DNA from: Rickettsia australis str. Phillips
GTDB lineage: Bacteria; Pseudomonadota; Alphaproteobacteria; Rickettsiales; Rickettsiaceae
DNA length: 64,000 nt
Direction: 5' to 3'
Assembly: GCF_000273745.1 (NCBI RefSeq)
Contig: NZ_AKVZ01000032.1
Span: 26,865-90,864, forward strand
The position numbers and the translations under genes were made by a program. The notes under the pieces are model-generated. The model searched no databases. It saw nothing but the letters and a program-made list of their open reading frames with translations, and was not told where the DNA came from. This document shows, piece by piece, positions 9,713 to 20,800 of the stretch. Numbering within the stretch: the first letter of the stretch is position 1; every line of letters begins with the position of its first letter.

Positions 9713-9828
9713 ATGTCATTCCTGCGAAAGCAAGAATCCATAATAAATCATTATGATAATACTTGATAAATCTATAAAAATAAGTTTTTATAGGTTTTAC
9801 TGGATTCCCGCCTACGTGGGAATGACAT
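9713..9828. repeat. Family D dispersed repeat, copy D1
   Basis: Runs from ATGTCATTCCTGCGAAAGCA to ACTGGATTCCCGCCTACG and GGGAATGACAT. The outer arms pair as a palindrome with about 90 bases of AT-rich spacer. It occupies the gap between the bamE-like gene and ftsY. Confidence 0.85.
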
Positions 9829-9854
9829 CATTACAAAACAAAAACTAATCTAAT

Positions 9855-10766
9855 ATGATTTCGATATTTAGCAAATTAAAACAAAGTTTATCTAAAACTT
9901 CTAATAAAATATCGGAAGGTATCGACAAAATATTTTACAAGAAAAAATTAGATACAGAAACTTTAGAAAAGCTTGAAGAACTACTTATTGCAAGTGATAT
10001 GAGCGTTTCGGTAGTAACTAATATTATTGAAGAGTTTAAAAAGGTAAAATTTGACAAAGAAATAGATAGTGATACAGTAAAAGAAGCCCTAGCTGAATTA
10101 ATAGCGCAGCAGCTATCAAAATCAGAAATTCCTTTTACACTAAACGCAAATAAATTAAACGTAATTTTAGTTTGCGGTGTTAATGGAGCAGGCAAAACCA
10201 CCACTATAGGTAAGCTTGCTGCCATGTACTCAGCACAAGGGAAAAAAGTAGCGGTTGCGGCCTGTGATACTTTTAGAGCAGCTGCCGTGAATCAGCTCAG
10301 CAGTTGGGTAGATAGAGCAAATGCACTACTTATTACCGGTGAAGAATCGGCTGACCCTGCGAGTGTTGCTTACCATGCTATGGAAGAGTCGATAAAACAA
10401 AATATCGATATGCTTTTTATTGACACGGCAGGTAGGCTTCATAATAAGAAAAATTTGATGGATGAACTATCTAAGATTGTAAAAGTTATAAAAAAACTAG
10501 ACGGGCATGCTCCTACTCATAGCATTTTAATAATTGATGCTATTACAGGACAAAATACTTATAACCAAATCGAGCATTTTAACAATGCTACTAATTTAAC
10601 AGGTCTCATCGTGACTAAACTCGACGGTAGTGCTAAAGCCGGAGTGCTTGTCGGAGTGGTACAGAAATTTAATCTACCTGTATACTTTATCGGTATAGGC
10701 GAGAAGATAGAAGACTTAAAAATATTCCACCGACATGATTTTGCTAAAAGTCTAGTAGGGTTATGA
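9855..10766 (+). CDS. ftsY: Signal recognition particle receptor FtsY
   Basis: FtsY is the membrane-associated GTPase that docks SRP-ribosome complexes at the Sec translocon. The 303-aa product consists of the N and G domains with no long acidic A domain, the short form usual in reduced alphaproteobacteria. G-motifs are intact: GVNGAGKT (108-115), DTFRAAAVNQL, DTAGRLHNK and TKLDGSAKAG. The N-terminal ISIFSKLKQSLSKTSNKI is a likely lipid-binding amphipathic helix. The gene stands between two repeats and has no obvious operon partner. Confidence 0.96.
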   Translation: MISIFSKLKQSLSKTSNKISEGIDKIFYKKKLDTETLEKLEELLIASDMSVSVVTNIIEEFKKVKFDKEIDSDTVKEALAELIAQQLSKSEIPFTLNANKLNVILVCGVNGAGKTTTIGKLAAMYSAQGKKVAVAACDTFRAAAVNQLSSWVDRANALLITGEESADPASVAYHAMEESIKQNIDMLFIDTAGRLHNKKNLMDELSKIVKVIKKLDGHAPTHSILIIDAITGQNTYNQIEHFNNATNLTGLIVTKLDGSAKAGVLVGVVQKFNLPVYFIGIGEKIEDLKIFHRHDFAKSLVGL

Positions 10767-10770
10767 GGTT

Positions 10771-10938
10771 GTGCTACGTGGGTACCAAACCGTCATTGCG
10801 AGCAGCCTCGTAGGGGCTGCACAGCAATCCCATACAAGTTATAATAAACCCCTGAGATTGCTTCCGTCAATTATTTCATAATTTCCTTGCAATGACGGAA
10901 AGACGAACCACGCAGGCAATATCCACTTGCAATGACGA
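10771..10938. repeat. Family B dispersed repeat, copy B3
   Basis: Starts after the ftsY stop (GGTTGTGCTACGTGGGTACC), continues CGTCATTGCGAGCAGCC, and ends GCAATGACGGAAAGACG with a partly duplicated tail (CACTTGCAATGACG). It contains an inner GC-rich hairpin GCAGCC...GGCTGC. Confidence 0.8.
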
Positions 10939-10962
10939 TAGAATTAAAAATAAAATCACGAA

Positions 10963-13581
10963 ATGACTCAAAAAAATACTTTATTGCTCATAGACGGATA
11001 CGGATTTGTTTTTAGAGCCTATTATGCACAACAACCTTTAACTTCGCCGCAAGGTGAGCCTGTCGGTGCCCTTTACGGCTTCACTTCAATGCTCCTAAAA
11101 TTGCTGAGCGACTTTAAGCCTAAACATGTCGCTGTAGTATTTGACAGCGGCGGGAACAATTTCCGCCATCATATTTATCCTGAATATAAAGCTAACCGCC
11201 CGCCTCCACCTGAGGATTTAGTCGTACAATTACCATTAGTTCGGGATGTCGCTAGTAACTTAAACTTGCCTATTCTAGAGAAAAACGGCTATGAAGCCGA
11301 TGACATTATTGCAACCTTTGCCGCTAAAACAGCTGCACTCGGCGAAGATGTAGTGGTCATCTCTTCCGATAAAGATTTATTACAGTTAATGAGTGAGAAC
11401 ATCAAAATATATGATCCTCTAAAAGGAAAATATATTACAGAGGATGATGTTGTTAAAAAATTCGGTACTACTTCGGATAAATTACGTGAAGTGATGGCTT
11501 TAATAGGCGATAGATCGGATAATATTCCAGGCGTACCGTCCATTGGACCAAAAACGGCAAGTAGTCTTATAACACAATTTGGTTCTGTAGCGAATATATT
11601 TAACTCTTTAGACCAAGTCTCAAGCGTAAAACAACGTGAAACTTTACAAAATTCTAAGGCAGCTGCGTTAATTTCATGGCAGTTAATCGGACTTGATTCT
11701 AACATTGATTTAGATTTTCAGCTGAATAATTTAGAATGGTCACCTCCAAATAGTGATAAATTAACAGAATTTTTACAGAAATACGGTTTTAAATCTTTAT
11801 ATAAAAGAGCAGAAAATTTATTTGATATTAAAATTAATGATCACAAAGAGATAATAGATAATAAAGTAACTGAAGAAAAAGAAATCAATAATACCGGTGA
11901 ACTTGCGAATTTTGCTAAAGAAGCTGAGAAAATAGGAATATTCGGGATATATTTATTGCAGCATAAAGGAGATAATCTTGCTTTTATTTTATCACTGCAA
12001 AACCAAAGCTATGTTATTAAAATACCTAATACTTCTAATGATTTATTTTCTTATAATACTAAAAATAATAACGACTGGTTTTCATATATAATCTTTAATT
12101 TACTAACCGATAAATCCATAAAAAAAATTACCTACTCTCTTAAACCTCTGCTTAAATTTTATGCAAACCAATCTCATAAAATTACGGCTATAGAGGATTT
12201 AGAACTAATGCAATATGCGTTATCTGCCGGTTTATCACAGAAAAATTTATTTGAAGAAGCTTTAAAAGAGGACAATATAATCAATGAATCAGCAAGAATA
12301 GTAGCAAATTTTATCTCACTTTATAAGCAAACTATATTAGAACTTAAAGATAATAAAGCCTTTAGACTGTATAGCGACATTGATTTGCCTATTTGTTTTA
12401 TCTTAGATAAAATGGAGAAAACAGGTATAAAAGTAGATGCAAATTATCTCAATCAGTTATCTGCTGAGTTTGGAGCAGAAATAGCTATACTTGAAGAAGA
12501 AATTTTTGCTCTTAGTGGAACTAAATTTAATATCGGCTCACCAAAACAACTAGGTGAGATTTTATTTGAAAAAATGCAATTACCTTTTGGTAAAACTGCG
12601 GCTAAAGCAAGCTCTTACTCAACAAGTGCTGAAATACTCGAAAAACTTAGTGAACATGGATATAATATTGCAGATTTATTATTAAGATGGCGGCAACTTA
12701 TAAAATTCAAGAATACCTACACCGATAGTTTGCCAAAACAGATAGATAATATAACGAGGCGAGTACATACGACATTTTTACAAACTTCTACCACTACAGG
12801 AAGACTTAGCTCACAAGAACCTAATCTGCAAAACGTACCTATTCGCTCTAGTGAGGGGAATAAAATCAGACAAGCTTTTATTGCTGAAAAAGGCTATAAA
12901 TTAATATCTGCAGATTATTCTCAAATTGAGCTTAGAATATTAAGCCATATCGCAAATATAGATACATTAAAACAAGCATTTATTAATAAAGACGATATCC
13001 ATACTCAAACGGCCTGTCAAATCTTTAACTTGCAAAAACATGAACTCACTAGCGAACATAGACGTAAAGCAAAAGCTATAAATTTTGGTATTATTTACGG
13101 TATAAGTGCTTTTGGGCTTGCTAAGCAATTAAACGTTAGTAACAGCGAAGCATCCGAATATATCAAGAAATATTTTGCCGAATATAAAGGAGTACAAGAA
13201 TATATGGAGCAAACAAAAGCTTTTGCAAGTAGCAACGGCTATGTCATAAATTTCTTTGGCAGAAAATGTTTTGTACCTCTAATTCATGATAAAAAGCTTA
13301 AACAATTTGCAGAACGTGCAGCTATTAATGCTCCTATTCAAGGAACTAATGCCGATATAATTAAAATTGCTATGATCAATCTAGATCAAGAAATAGAAAA
13401 AAATAAGCTTAAAACCAGATTAGTACTGCAAATTCATGATGAATTATTATTTGAAGCGCCGGAGGATGAAGTAGAACTCGTAACGCCTATTATCAAAAAA
13501 ATCATGGAAAACTCTACTAATATGAATGTACCGATTATAACCGAAATTAGATCAGGTAATAACTGGATGGAAATTCATTGA
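10963..13581 (+). CDS. polA: DNA polymerase I
   Basis: PolA fills gaps and removes RNA primers during lagging-strand synthesis and repair. The 872-aa product has a 5'-3' exonuclease domain (about 1-290) with its acidic metal sites ([33 protein letters not shown]). A middle domain (about 315-480) and the polymerase domain (about 500-872) follow. Polymerase motifs are intact: [11 protein letters not shown] (A), [14 protein letters not shown] (B) and QIHDELLFE (C). In the middle domain the Asp-x-Glu metal site of proofreading exonucleases is not visible (the segment reads IGIFGIYLL), so 3'-5' proofreading is probably absent. Confidence 0.96.
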   Translation: MTQKNTLLLIDGYGFVFRAYYAQQPLTSPQGEPVGALYGFTSMLLKLLSDFKPKHVAVVFDSGGNNFRHHIYPEYKANRPPPPEDLVVQLPLVRDVASNLNLPILEKNGYEADDIIATFAAKTAALGEDVVVISSDKDLLQLMSENIKIYDPLKGKYITEDDVVKKFGTTSDKLREVMALIGDRSDNIPGVPSIGPKTASSLITQFGSVANIFNSLDQVSSVKQRETLQNSKAAALISWQLIGLDSNIDLDFQLNNLEWSPPNSDKLTEFLQKYGFKSLYKRAENLFDIKINDHKEIIDNKVTEEKEINNTGELANFAKEAEKIGIFGIYLLQHKGDNLAFILSLQNQSYVIKIPNTSNDLFSYNTKNNNDWFSYIIFNLLTDKSIKKITYSLKPLLKFYANQSHKITAIEDLELMQYALSAGLSQKNLFEEALKEDNIINESARIVANFISLYKQTILELKDNKAFRLYSDIDLPICFILDKMEKTGIKVDANYLNQLSAEFGAEIAILEEEIFALSGTKFNIGSPKQLGEILFEKMQLPFGKTAAKASSYSTSAEILEKLSEHGYNIADLLLRWRQLIKFKNTYTDSLPKQIDNITRRVHTTFLQTSTTTGRLSSQEPNLQNVPIRSSEGNKIRQAFIAEKGYKLISADYSQIELRILSHIANIDTLKQAFINKDDIHTQTACQIFNLQKHELTSEHRRKAKAINFGIIYGISAFGLAKQLNVSNSEASEYIKKYFAEYKGVQEYMEQTKAFASSNGYVINFFGRKCFVPLIHDKKLKQFAERAAINAPIQGTNADIIKIAMINLDQEIEKNKLKTRLVLQIHDELLFEAPEDEVELVTPIIKKIMENSTNMNVPIITEIRSGNNWMEIH

Positions 13582-13609
13582 ATTATATAAAACTGTGTCA
13601 AGACTTGTT

Positions 13610-13778
13610 GGCATTGTTGCATCGATACTCTAGCAGTCATTGCGAGGAGCGAAGCGACGTGGCAATCCAGAAAAATAATTAAAAAATTCTGTAAATCAGA
13701 ATTTTTTACTGGATTGCTTCGTCGAATTACTACGTAATTCTTCTCACAATGACGGAAAACCGGTCCACGCAACAACAC
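13610..13778. repeat. Family B dispersed repeat, copy B4
   Basis: A near-consensus copy: GTCATTGCGAGGAGCGAAGC at the left, an internal palindrome AAAAAATTCTG...CAGAATTTTTT, and GGATTGCTTCGTCGAATTAC to CACAATGACGGAAAAC at the right. It lies between polA and the hicB remnant; the flanking ORF at 13575-13778 (minus) is not a gene. Confidence 0.87.
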
Positions 13779-13842
13779 CGCTTTTAGCTAGGAATGACAT
13801 CAAAATCATCAAGTACACTAAAATTTGATAAAAAATGATTTG

Positions 13843-14192
13843 ATGAACTATAAAGGTTATTTAGGATCAGTACATTTTAATGCTTACGAAGAACTATTTT
13901 TCGGTAAAGTAGAATTTATAAAAGATTTGATAAGCTATGAAGTATCCAACGCTAAAATTTTAATAAAGTCATTTCAAGAAGCTATAGATAGTTATCTAGA
14001 AGATTGTAATATAGTCGGTAAAATACCCGATAAACCTTTTAAAGGTAGTGTTAATGTAAGAATTGAGCCTGAACTACATAAAGAAGTCAGCTTATATGCG
14101 ATGTGCAACACGGCTATACTTTAAACAGTATAGTTAAAAAAGCTTTAAACGAATTTATAAAATATAATAGGTTGTTTGCATCAATTATTTAA
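13843..14192 (+). pseudogene. hicB: HicB-family antitoxin, frameshifted
   Basis: From the ATG at 13843 the frame encodes the HicB N-domain (MNYKGYLGSVHF, then FFGKVEFIKDLISYE and IDSYLEDC). The ribbon-helix-helix part follows (PFKGSVNVRIEPELHKEVSLYAM). At about 14100 the frame shifts. The expected continuation QHGYTLNSIVKKALNEFI is found in another frame and ends with TAA at 14190-14192. The current frame stops early at 14124. A TTG upstream at 13825 gives six extra residues but the ATG fits the family. No hicA toxin gene is adjacent. HicB neutralises the HicA RNase in intact systems. Confidence 0.82.
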
Positions 14193-14208
14193 AAAAGGAG
14201 CGTAATGT

Positions 14209-15351
14209 ATGAAAAATTTTATCTTCACATCTGAATCAGTTTCTGAAGGACATCCGGACAAAATTGCCGATCAAATTTCAGATACAGTACTTGATGAAAT
14301 TCTAAAGCATGACCCTAGTGGTCGTGTTGCCTGTGAAACATTTGTAACAACCGGTCTAGTTCTAGTGGGTGGCGAAATTACTACTAGTACCTATGTGGAT
14401 ATTGAGCAAATAGTACGTAGCAAGATACAAGAAATCGGCTATAATAATCCAAATTATGGATTTGACGGTAGCTGTTGTGCCGTAATTTCATCCATTATTA
14501 AACAATCGCCCGATATAGCTATGGGTGTTGACAATGCAAATGACGATGCAATAGGTGCAGGAGACCAAGGTATGGTTTTCGGTTATGCCTGTAATGAAAC
14601 AGATAGCTTAATGCCTGCACCAATTTACTACGCTCATCTTTTAATGAGAAGACAAGCATATTTACGTAAACAAAATGTCTTGCCCTGGCTTAGACCTGAT
14701 GCAAAATCACAAATCACGTTACAATATGAAAATAACAAACCTGTTGCCATTGATGCAGTAGTTTTATCAACTCAGCATCATCCGGAAATACAACAAAAAG
14801 ATCTTATTGAAGCAGTAATAGAAGAAATCATTAAACCTACCTTACCAAGCAGTTGGCTCAATAAAGATACTAAATACTTAATTAACCCAACAGGTAGGTT
14901 TGTTATAGGCGGTCCTGTTGCCGATTGCGGTTTAACCGGTAGGAAAATTATCGTGGACAGCTATGGAGGCATGGCAAGACACGGGGGCGGTTGTTTTTCA
15001 GGCAAAGACCCAACCAAAATAGATAGGTCTGCTGCTTATATGGCCCGCTATATTGCTAAGAATATAGTAGGAGCAGGACTTGCCGATCGATGTGAGATAC
15101 AAATATCTTATGCAATCGGTATTGCTGCTCCCGTATCTGTGTACGCTGAAACTTTCGGTACTAGCACATTAAGCAACGAACAAATTACTAAACTAATAAC
15201 GCAACATTTTGATATGCGTCCTGGTAAAATTATTAAACATCTTAAACTTCACACTCCATGCTATCAAAAAACGGCTGCTTACGGTCATTTCGGCCGTGAA
15301 GACGCAGATTTTACATGGGAGCAATTAGATAAAGTAGATATATTGAAGTGA
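14209..15351 (+). CDS. metK: S-adenosylmethionine synthetase
   Basis: MetK makes S-adenosylmethionine from methionine and ATP, the methyl donor used by methyltransferases such as the one at 37222. The 380-aa ORF is full length with family motifs in order: [60 protein letters not shown] and the P-loop-like [24 protein letters not shown] lies 8 bases before the start; an out-of-frame ATG lies 4 bases upstream. No stop or frameshift is seen, so it looks functional. metK is known to be broken in some rickettsiae. Its stop codon overlaps the edge of a family A repeat. Confidence 0.94.
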   Translation: MKNFIFTSESVSEGHPDKIADQISDTVLDEILKHDPSGRVACETFVTTGLVLVGGEITTSTYVDIEQIVRSKIQEIGYNNPNYGFDGSCCAVISSIIKQSPDIAMGVDNANDDAIGAGDQGMVFGYACNETDSLMPAPIYYAHLLMRRQAYLRKQNVLPWLRPDAKSQITLQYENNKPVAIDAVVLSTQHHPEIQQKDLIEAVIEEIIKPTLPSSWLNKDTKYLINPTGRFVIGGPVADCGLTGRKIIVDSYGGMARHGGGCFSGKDPTKIDRSAAYMARYIAKNIVGAGLADRCEIQISYAIGIAAPVSVYAETFGTSTLSNEQITKLITQHFDMRPGKIIKHLKLHTPCYQKTAAYGHFGREDADFTWEQLDKVDILK

Positions 15352-15503
15352 GTATACCCCAAAGTAAAATGAAGAGTTGGTATACGAAGATCCACTTGAA
15401 AAATAACAAGGGGTTTGTAAGCAGAGGAGCGGGGGGGGGACGTACAGAACATCCAAGGTCTTACAGAGACGACACAGCCAATTTTGCAAGTTCATCGAGT
15501 ATA
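15348..15503. repeat. Family A dispersed repeat, copy A4
   Basis: Runs from GTGAGTATACCCCAAAGTAA to GCAAGTTCATCGAGTATA and overlaps the metK stop codon by a few bases. It contains a run of nine G (15431-15439), conspicuous in such an AT-rich chromosome, at the place where other copies read GAGGAGCGGAG or GAGGAATGGAG. Confidence 0.83.
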
Positions 15504-15569
15504 ATTTATTGACATTTATTTATTCGTAATACATGATTATTTTTATCCTTGTTTAACTAATTAATTGCA

Positions 15570-17560
15570 AATATAGCTGAGAATATAAATAATGATAGAA
15601 AGTTCAGTAACTTAGAAAATTATGATAATGAACTTACAAATACTGCTCTAACAGAGCATAATCAAAATAAGCTGAGAGAGCATTATAAAAATATCACTTA
15701 AACCTTAAATAACATACGGGAATATGAGTATACAGCGAAAGCAACTCGGTACCGCGAAATGCTTGACGATGCCCGTACCTATATAAATCCACAAAAGATT
15801 ATAACTTTAGGCTTAGCTCATTTTATAACGGCTAACGGTTATAAAGCCTTACTTGGAGCTTATAAGGCTCTAAATCCTGACGAAAATACAGATAAAAAAT
15901 TAGACCATTTTATGAATAGCTTAGATGAGATTTATAAGCAATCCTTTTCAGCACGTCATTTAACTAGCTCAAACAAATTACCACCCGCAGAACAGTTAAA
16001 AAAATTTTTAGAAAAAACTACAGATGAAATATATGATAAACTGCAAAAAACCGGAGAAGCATATTTATCATATTCTAATGCTCCTACTAATACAGGATTA
16101 CATGCAAATGTAATAAAATATTCTAAAGAGAAAACGGAAAAAATTATCATATTATATATAATGCCGGTGCTGGAGTAAGATCAGATAATTCAAAGCTAAA
16201 TCAAACACCACAAGATCAATTAGCTAAAATAAATGAAACAATAGAAGCAAGAAGTCAAGCAAAATTCAGATCCATTAAGTATGAACTTAAAAATCAAACA
16301 GATAAAGAAGTAACAGATTTAATATATAAAGAAATAAAAGATAATATATTATTTATAAATGCACCAGAAGCAATAAAAGCTCATAATAACGAAATTTATA
16401 AGTTCAAATCAGAACAATTTATTAACCCAACAGCTGATTCAAGACGCACAGTTTTACTGGACAAACTTTAGGGAATTGTAGCAGCAGATCAATAAGAGAA
16501 GCTTTAAGAGACAATATACCAGATTCAGAATTTCGTGAGATACTTGATTTTATTACACAAAATCAAGTATTTCAAATACAACTCACCAAAATCAATTCCA
16601 AAAAGATATTGACAATTCAGCTACTAATCATTTTGATGCTTTTTTTATAATGAAGGGCATACAACCAAACACGAAGGAAAAGTTATTTAATAACGTTGCT
16701 GAAGAATCTAATTTAAAGTATGTCAAGATTGGTCTAGTAGATTTTTTCCCTACTGTGTTTCCCTATAAGGATACTGATTTACTATTACCGAGGATCTTTT
16801 AAAGCCTGTCATAAACCATATTCACACTTGTTTTGAAGCACACGAAATAGCTCCCTCAAAAACAGTTTTAGAAAATTATAGATTATATAAATCACACAAA
16901 GAACAAATCATTAAAGAACTATCAAAAAAATGCTTAAATGATAAAGATGTAAATATACTTATCAAAGCACAAATACAAGCAAAATAGAAAGACGGCCATC
17001 TATAGATATTTTCCGGTAAATGAAACAAAGTAATATTAACCTTAAACCGCTCGAGCTATCGGAAGAACATAAGAAATTGAATGAAGAAATAACACATACA
17101 GGCTCAAAAATTAGTAAATGAATTTACACAAGCAACGCTAGATATTTTTGGAGAGAATAAATTAATAGACTCACCTATAATTGAAACAAAAAACGAGCAT
17201 ATTAATATACCGCTCCCGAACTTAGAAAAACAAAAAGTTAAAACCGATAATATATTCAATCAAAACTCAGAGCCTAGAAAACAAACTATCAAAAACAAAT
17301 TTTATAAGTATTTAAGCAGATTAACGGGAAAATTGTGATTAAAATCCATAAGTAATTATTTTAAAGAATTAATTAAAGATCCAAATCTTGAGCAAAATAT
17401 CAATTTAGAAAAAGAAGCAAAGTTAATAGCAGACAAACATCGACTAACAAAATATATGGAGCTTATAATGTAGTATTTAGCGGTAAAACAATCTCAAAAA
17501 ATATTACTCAATTATATATTTATTTTACCGTTAATTCAGGTATTGCCTATAAAAAATTGA
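15570..17560 (+). pseudogene. Remnant of a large gene of unknown function
   Basis: About 2 kb encodes protein-like sequence in one direction, broken by stops and frameshifts. In order it reads NIAENINNDRKFSNLENYD, a TAA near 15700, then the 139-codon open stretch 15759-16178 (YINPQKIITLGLAHFITANG...). Shifted frames follow: VRSDNSKLNQTPQDQLAKIN, HSFTGQTLGNCSSRSIREAL, FNNVAEESNLKYVKIG, PVINHIHTCFEAHEIAPSK, and QKLVNEFTQATLDIFGENK to about 17340, with degraded sequence beyond. The GQTLGNCSSRS segment resembles the Gln...Gly-Asn-Cys entry to a papain-like active site, but this is only a hint. I cannot name the family. The boundaries are approximate, and no part is likely to be functional. Confidence 0.65.
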
Positions 17561-17573
17561 CTCAAGGTTTCTA

Positions 17574-17808
17574 CGTCATTCTTGCGAGGCATTGTTGCGT
17601 GTATACCACCCCGTCATTGCGAGCAGTCGTAGACTGCATGGATCAATTTTATCTCTGTCCACGTTGCTTGACCACGGGATCCAGTTAAAAATACTAAAAT
17701 TATTTTTTCTGGATCCCGTGGTCAAGCAACGGTATGACAACGGAGCGTTTTTCAAGAATCACACAATAATGTCTCGCAGAAATGACAGAAAAAGCCGAGC
17801 AACAACAC
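17574..17808. repeat. Composite repeat B5: family B interrupted by family C
   Basis: The left part is family B (GCATTGTTGCGTGTATACCA, then CGTCATTGCGAGCAGTCG) and the right end is a diverged B arm (CAGAAATGACAGAAAAAGCC...AACAACACTA). Between them lies a complete family C palindrome (17664-17740). The order suggests that C inserted into an existing B copy. The element ends at the dnaE stop codon. The ORF 17592-17828 across it is not a gene. Confidence 0.7.
17664..17740. repeat. Family C dispersed repeat, copy C1 (nested)
   Basis: GTTGCTTGACCACGGGATCC at the left pairs with GGATCCCGTGGTCAAGCAAC at the right, a nearly perfect 20-bp inverted repeat around an AT-rich loop. It lies inside family B copy B5. 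Confidence 0.85.
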
Positions 17809-20800
17809 TATTTACTATATCCTTTTAAAATCTCAAAATCTTGCCCTTGGAGAAAAAATTTTTCAGATAACGTAATTTTTGCTACAAAATTCTTTACATC
17901 TTCGCTTTGTAAATAGATTGTCGCTTTAGCATTACTCTGATCTCCGTTATTAGTGCGAGCTGCAAGCAAGGTTACTATCTGCTCTAATTCTTCATAATTT
18001 TTAGGGTAAAGCTGTAACTCAAATTGTTTATTATTAATTGCATCCTCGATTGATGAAAAGCTTTTTGCTGTTAGTTTTATTCCTCCTTCATTTTTAACTA
18101 TATCACAATTAACCACTACCAAACTTTTAACCTCGAGTAAATGTACATAATCTTTTAAGACTTCTTCGCTAAAAATACTAAGTTCAAAGATATTCTCAGG
18201 ATCGGAAAGCACAAGCGTCACGAACCTGCCTCTTGCCGACATACGAGAATCCTTTTTTTGTATCACACCGGCAAGATTTACTCGGTGAGTACCTTCAGGT
18301 AAATTATTATGCAAATCCGCAGTATTTAAAATATTTAAACGACTAAATATTCCTTTATATTCCGTAAGAGGATGATTAGAGATAAATAAACCCATAGACT
18401 CAAATTCATAAAAGGCTAAAGTATTTTTATCGGCATAATCACTTGATACTAAAATAGTTGAACTTAAACTAGAAACTTTAATTAAGCTAAATTGATTAGA
18501 TTCCTGCTCTTCGTGATATGAAGTTGAATAAGCAAGCAACTTTGAAATACTTAAAAATAATTGCAATCGATTATCATGTAGCTCATCAAAGCATCCAGAT
18601 TTAATTAAATTTTCTAATAATTTACTGTTAATAGACTTTGGCGGTAATCGTTCAATAAAATCAGTAATTGATTTAAAGGCTCCTCTTGCATTTCGCTCAT
18701 CTGTTACTAACTTACCGAAATTTGGCGTAACTCCCTTAATAGCACCTAAAGCGAAGATTATTGCACTTTCTTCTTTGTCATATCCAGTACCTTCTATGTC
18801 ATTCCCGCAAAAGCGGGAACCCATTTTCATTTCACTAGTTTTTTCTGGATCCTTGCCTACACGAGGATGACATAGAGCACTGCCGAAATGACAAGTTGTA
18901 AAATACCCTTCAGAAATATTAATATTAGGAGCAATAATTTTTATACCGCTATCTTTTACTTCTTGTAAAAATAAATTAATTTTATCATGATTATTTAATT
19001 CAAGGTTTAAACATGCTACTAAAAACTCAGCCGAATAATTAGCTTTAAGATAAGCAGTTTGGTATGAAATGACACCATAAGCCGCAGCATGTGCTTTATT
19101 AAAACCGTAACCGGCAAATTTAGCCACAGTTGCAAAAATGGATTTAGCTTGAGATTCCGAAATATTATTAGCAATCGCTCCTTTAACGAAGATTTCTTCC
19201 TGCTCCTCCATTTCTTTCTTTATCTTCTTACCCATTGCTCTACGAAGCAAATCAGCAGCTCCTAGGGTATAACCGGCAAGAATCTGAGCAATTCTTTGTA
19301 CCTGCTCCTGATATATCACCACTCCGTAAGTTTCTTCTAAGATTGGCTTTAATAGCTCATGTAAATAATCAGGCTGTTGTAATTTATGCTTACAAGCTAT
19401 ATATGTAGAGATATTTTCCATAGGACCCGGACGATATAAAGCCCCAAGAGCGATCAAATCATGTATAGAATCAGGTTTAAGGCGTCTAAGTGCATCTTTC
19501 ATCCCAATACTTTCAAATTGGAAAACACCTACTCCTTTACCTTTACACAACATTTGATAAGTCTTATTATCATCAAAGGTCATATTGTTAAAATCTACTT
19601 CTATTCCTTGCTCTTTAAGTAGTTTCTTACAATCGGTAATAACCGTTAGGGTTTGCAGGCCTAAAAAATCAAATTTAATTAAACCGGCAATTTCGGAATA
19701 TTTCATAGAATAACCGACTACCAGCATATCGGAATTAGCATCTTTATATACCGGTACTATATCGACTAAATCAGTACCTGCTATTACGATTCCTGCAGCA
19801 TGAGTTGAGGAATGCCTATGTAACCCCTCAAGAATTAACGAAGTATCAAGCACTAGCTTAATTAACTCCGCTTCACCCTCCAAATTATACAGCCCATTAC
19901 CTTTAGCGGCATTTGCAAGCTCTGGAACTTCACGCATCGCCTGTTCAAGCGTAACGGGATTAACCGCACTAAAAGGTACAAGCTCCGTTAGATAATCAGC
20001 GAATTTATAAGGTAAACTAAGCACACGAGCAACATCCTTAATTACAGCCTTTGCCTGCATTTTACCAAAAGTTATAATCTGCCCTACTCGATTATTACCG
20101 TATTTAGAACGTACGTAATTAATCACTTCTTCACGTCTTTCTTGACAAAAATCAATATCGAAGTCAGGCATCGAAATACGTTCGGGATTTAAAAATCTTT
20201 CAAATAATAAGCCGAATTTAATCGGATCGAGATCAGTAATAAGCAAGCTCCAAGCGACAACCGAGCCCGCTCCCGAACCTCTACCAGGTCCAACTAAAAT
20301 CCCCTCTTTTTTACTCCATTTAATAAAATCGGATACAATCAAAAAATAACCGGCAAAATTCATATTACAGATAATATCCAGCTCATAATTAAGACGAGCA
20401 AAATATTCGGTTTTCAATTCTTCTTGATTCTCTAATGAAATATTTTCAGATTTAAACTTTGTAGCAAGCCTTGCAAGCAACCCTTCTTTTGCATCTTTTC
20501 TAATTAAATCCGTTTCACTAATATCTTTGGTAGCAAAATTAGGCAACATCGGCGGGTTTGCATGTGCTGCAAAATAACAACGCTCTCTTAAATTCACAGT
20601 ATTTTGTATGGCATTAGGTAGATCAGAAAACAGCTCTCTCATCTCATGCGGTGACCTAAAATAACAATTTTCACTAACTGTTTTACGATCAGGATAGTCT
20701 TTAGTAACACCGGCTGATATACATAACAGCACATCATGTGCATCATGCATGCTTTTTTCGCTAAACAAAACTTTATTAGTAGCAACAAGCGGAATAGATA

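Noticed and set aside
9935..10225. Long minus-strand ORF inside ftsY, and similar antisense ORFs in polA, atpA, lpdA and nuoG
   Set aside because: They mirror strongly coding genes and have no start signals; treated as shadows.
15348..15503. Family A element as an insertion sequence
   Set aside because: No transposase frame fits in about 150 bp and no target duplications were evident; it could at most be a non-autonomous element.
17592..17828. A 78-codon plus-strand ORF overlapping the end of dnaE
   Set aside because: It is composed of repeat B5/C1 and antisense dnaE sequence.
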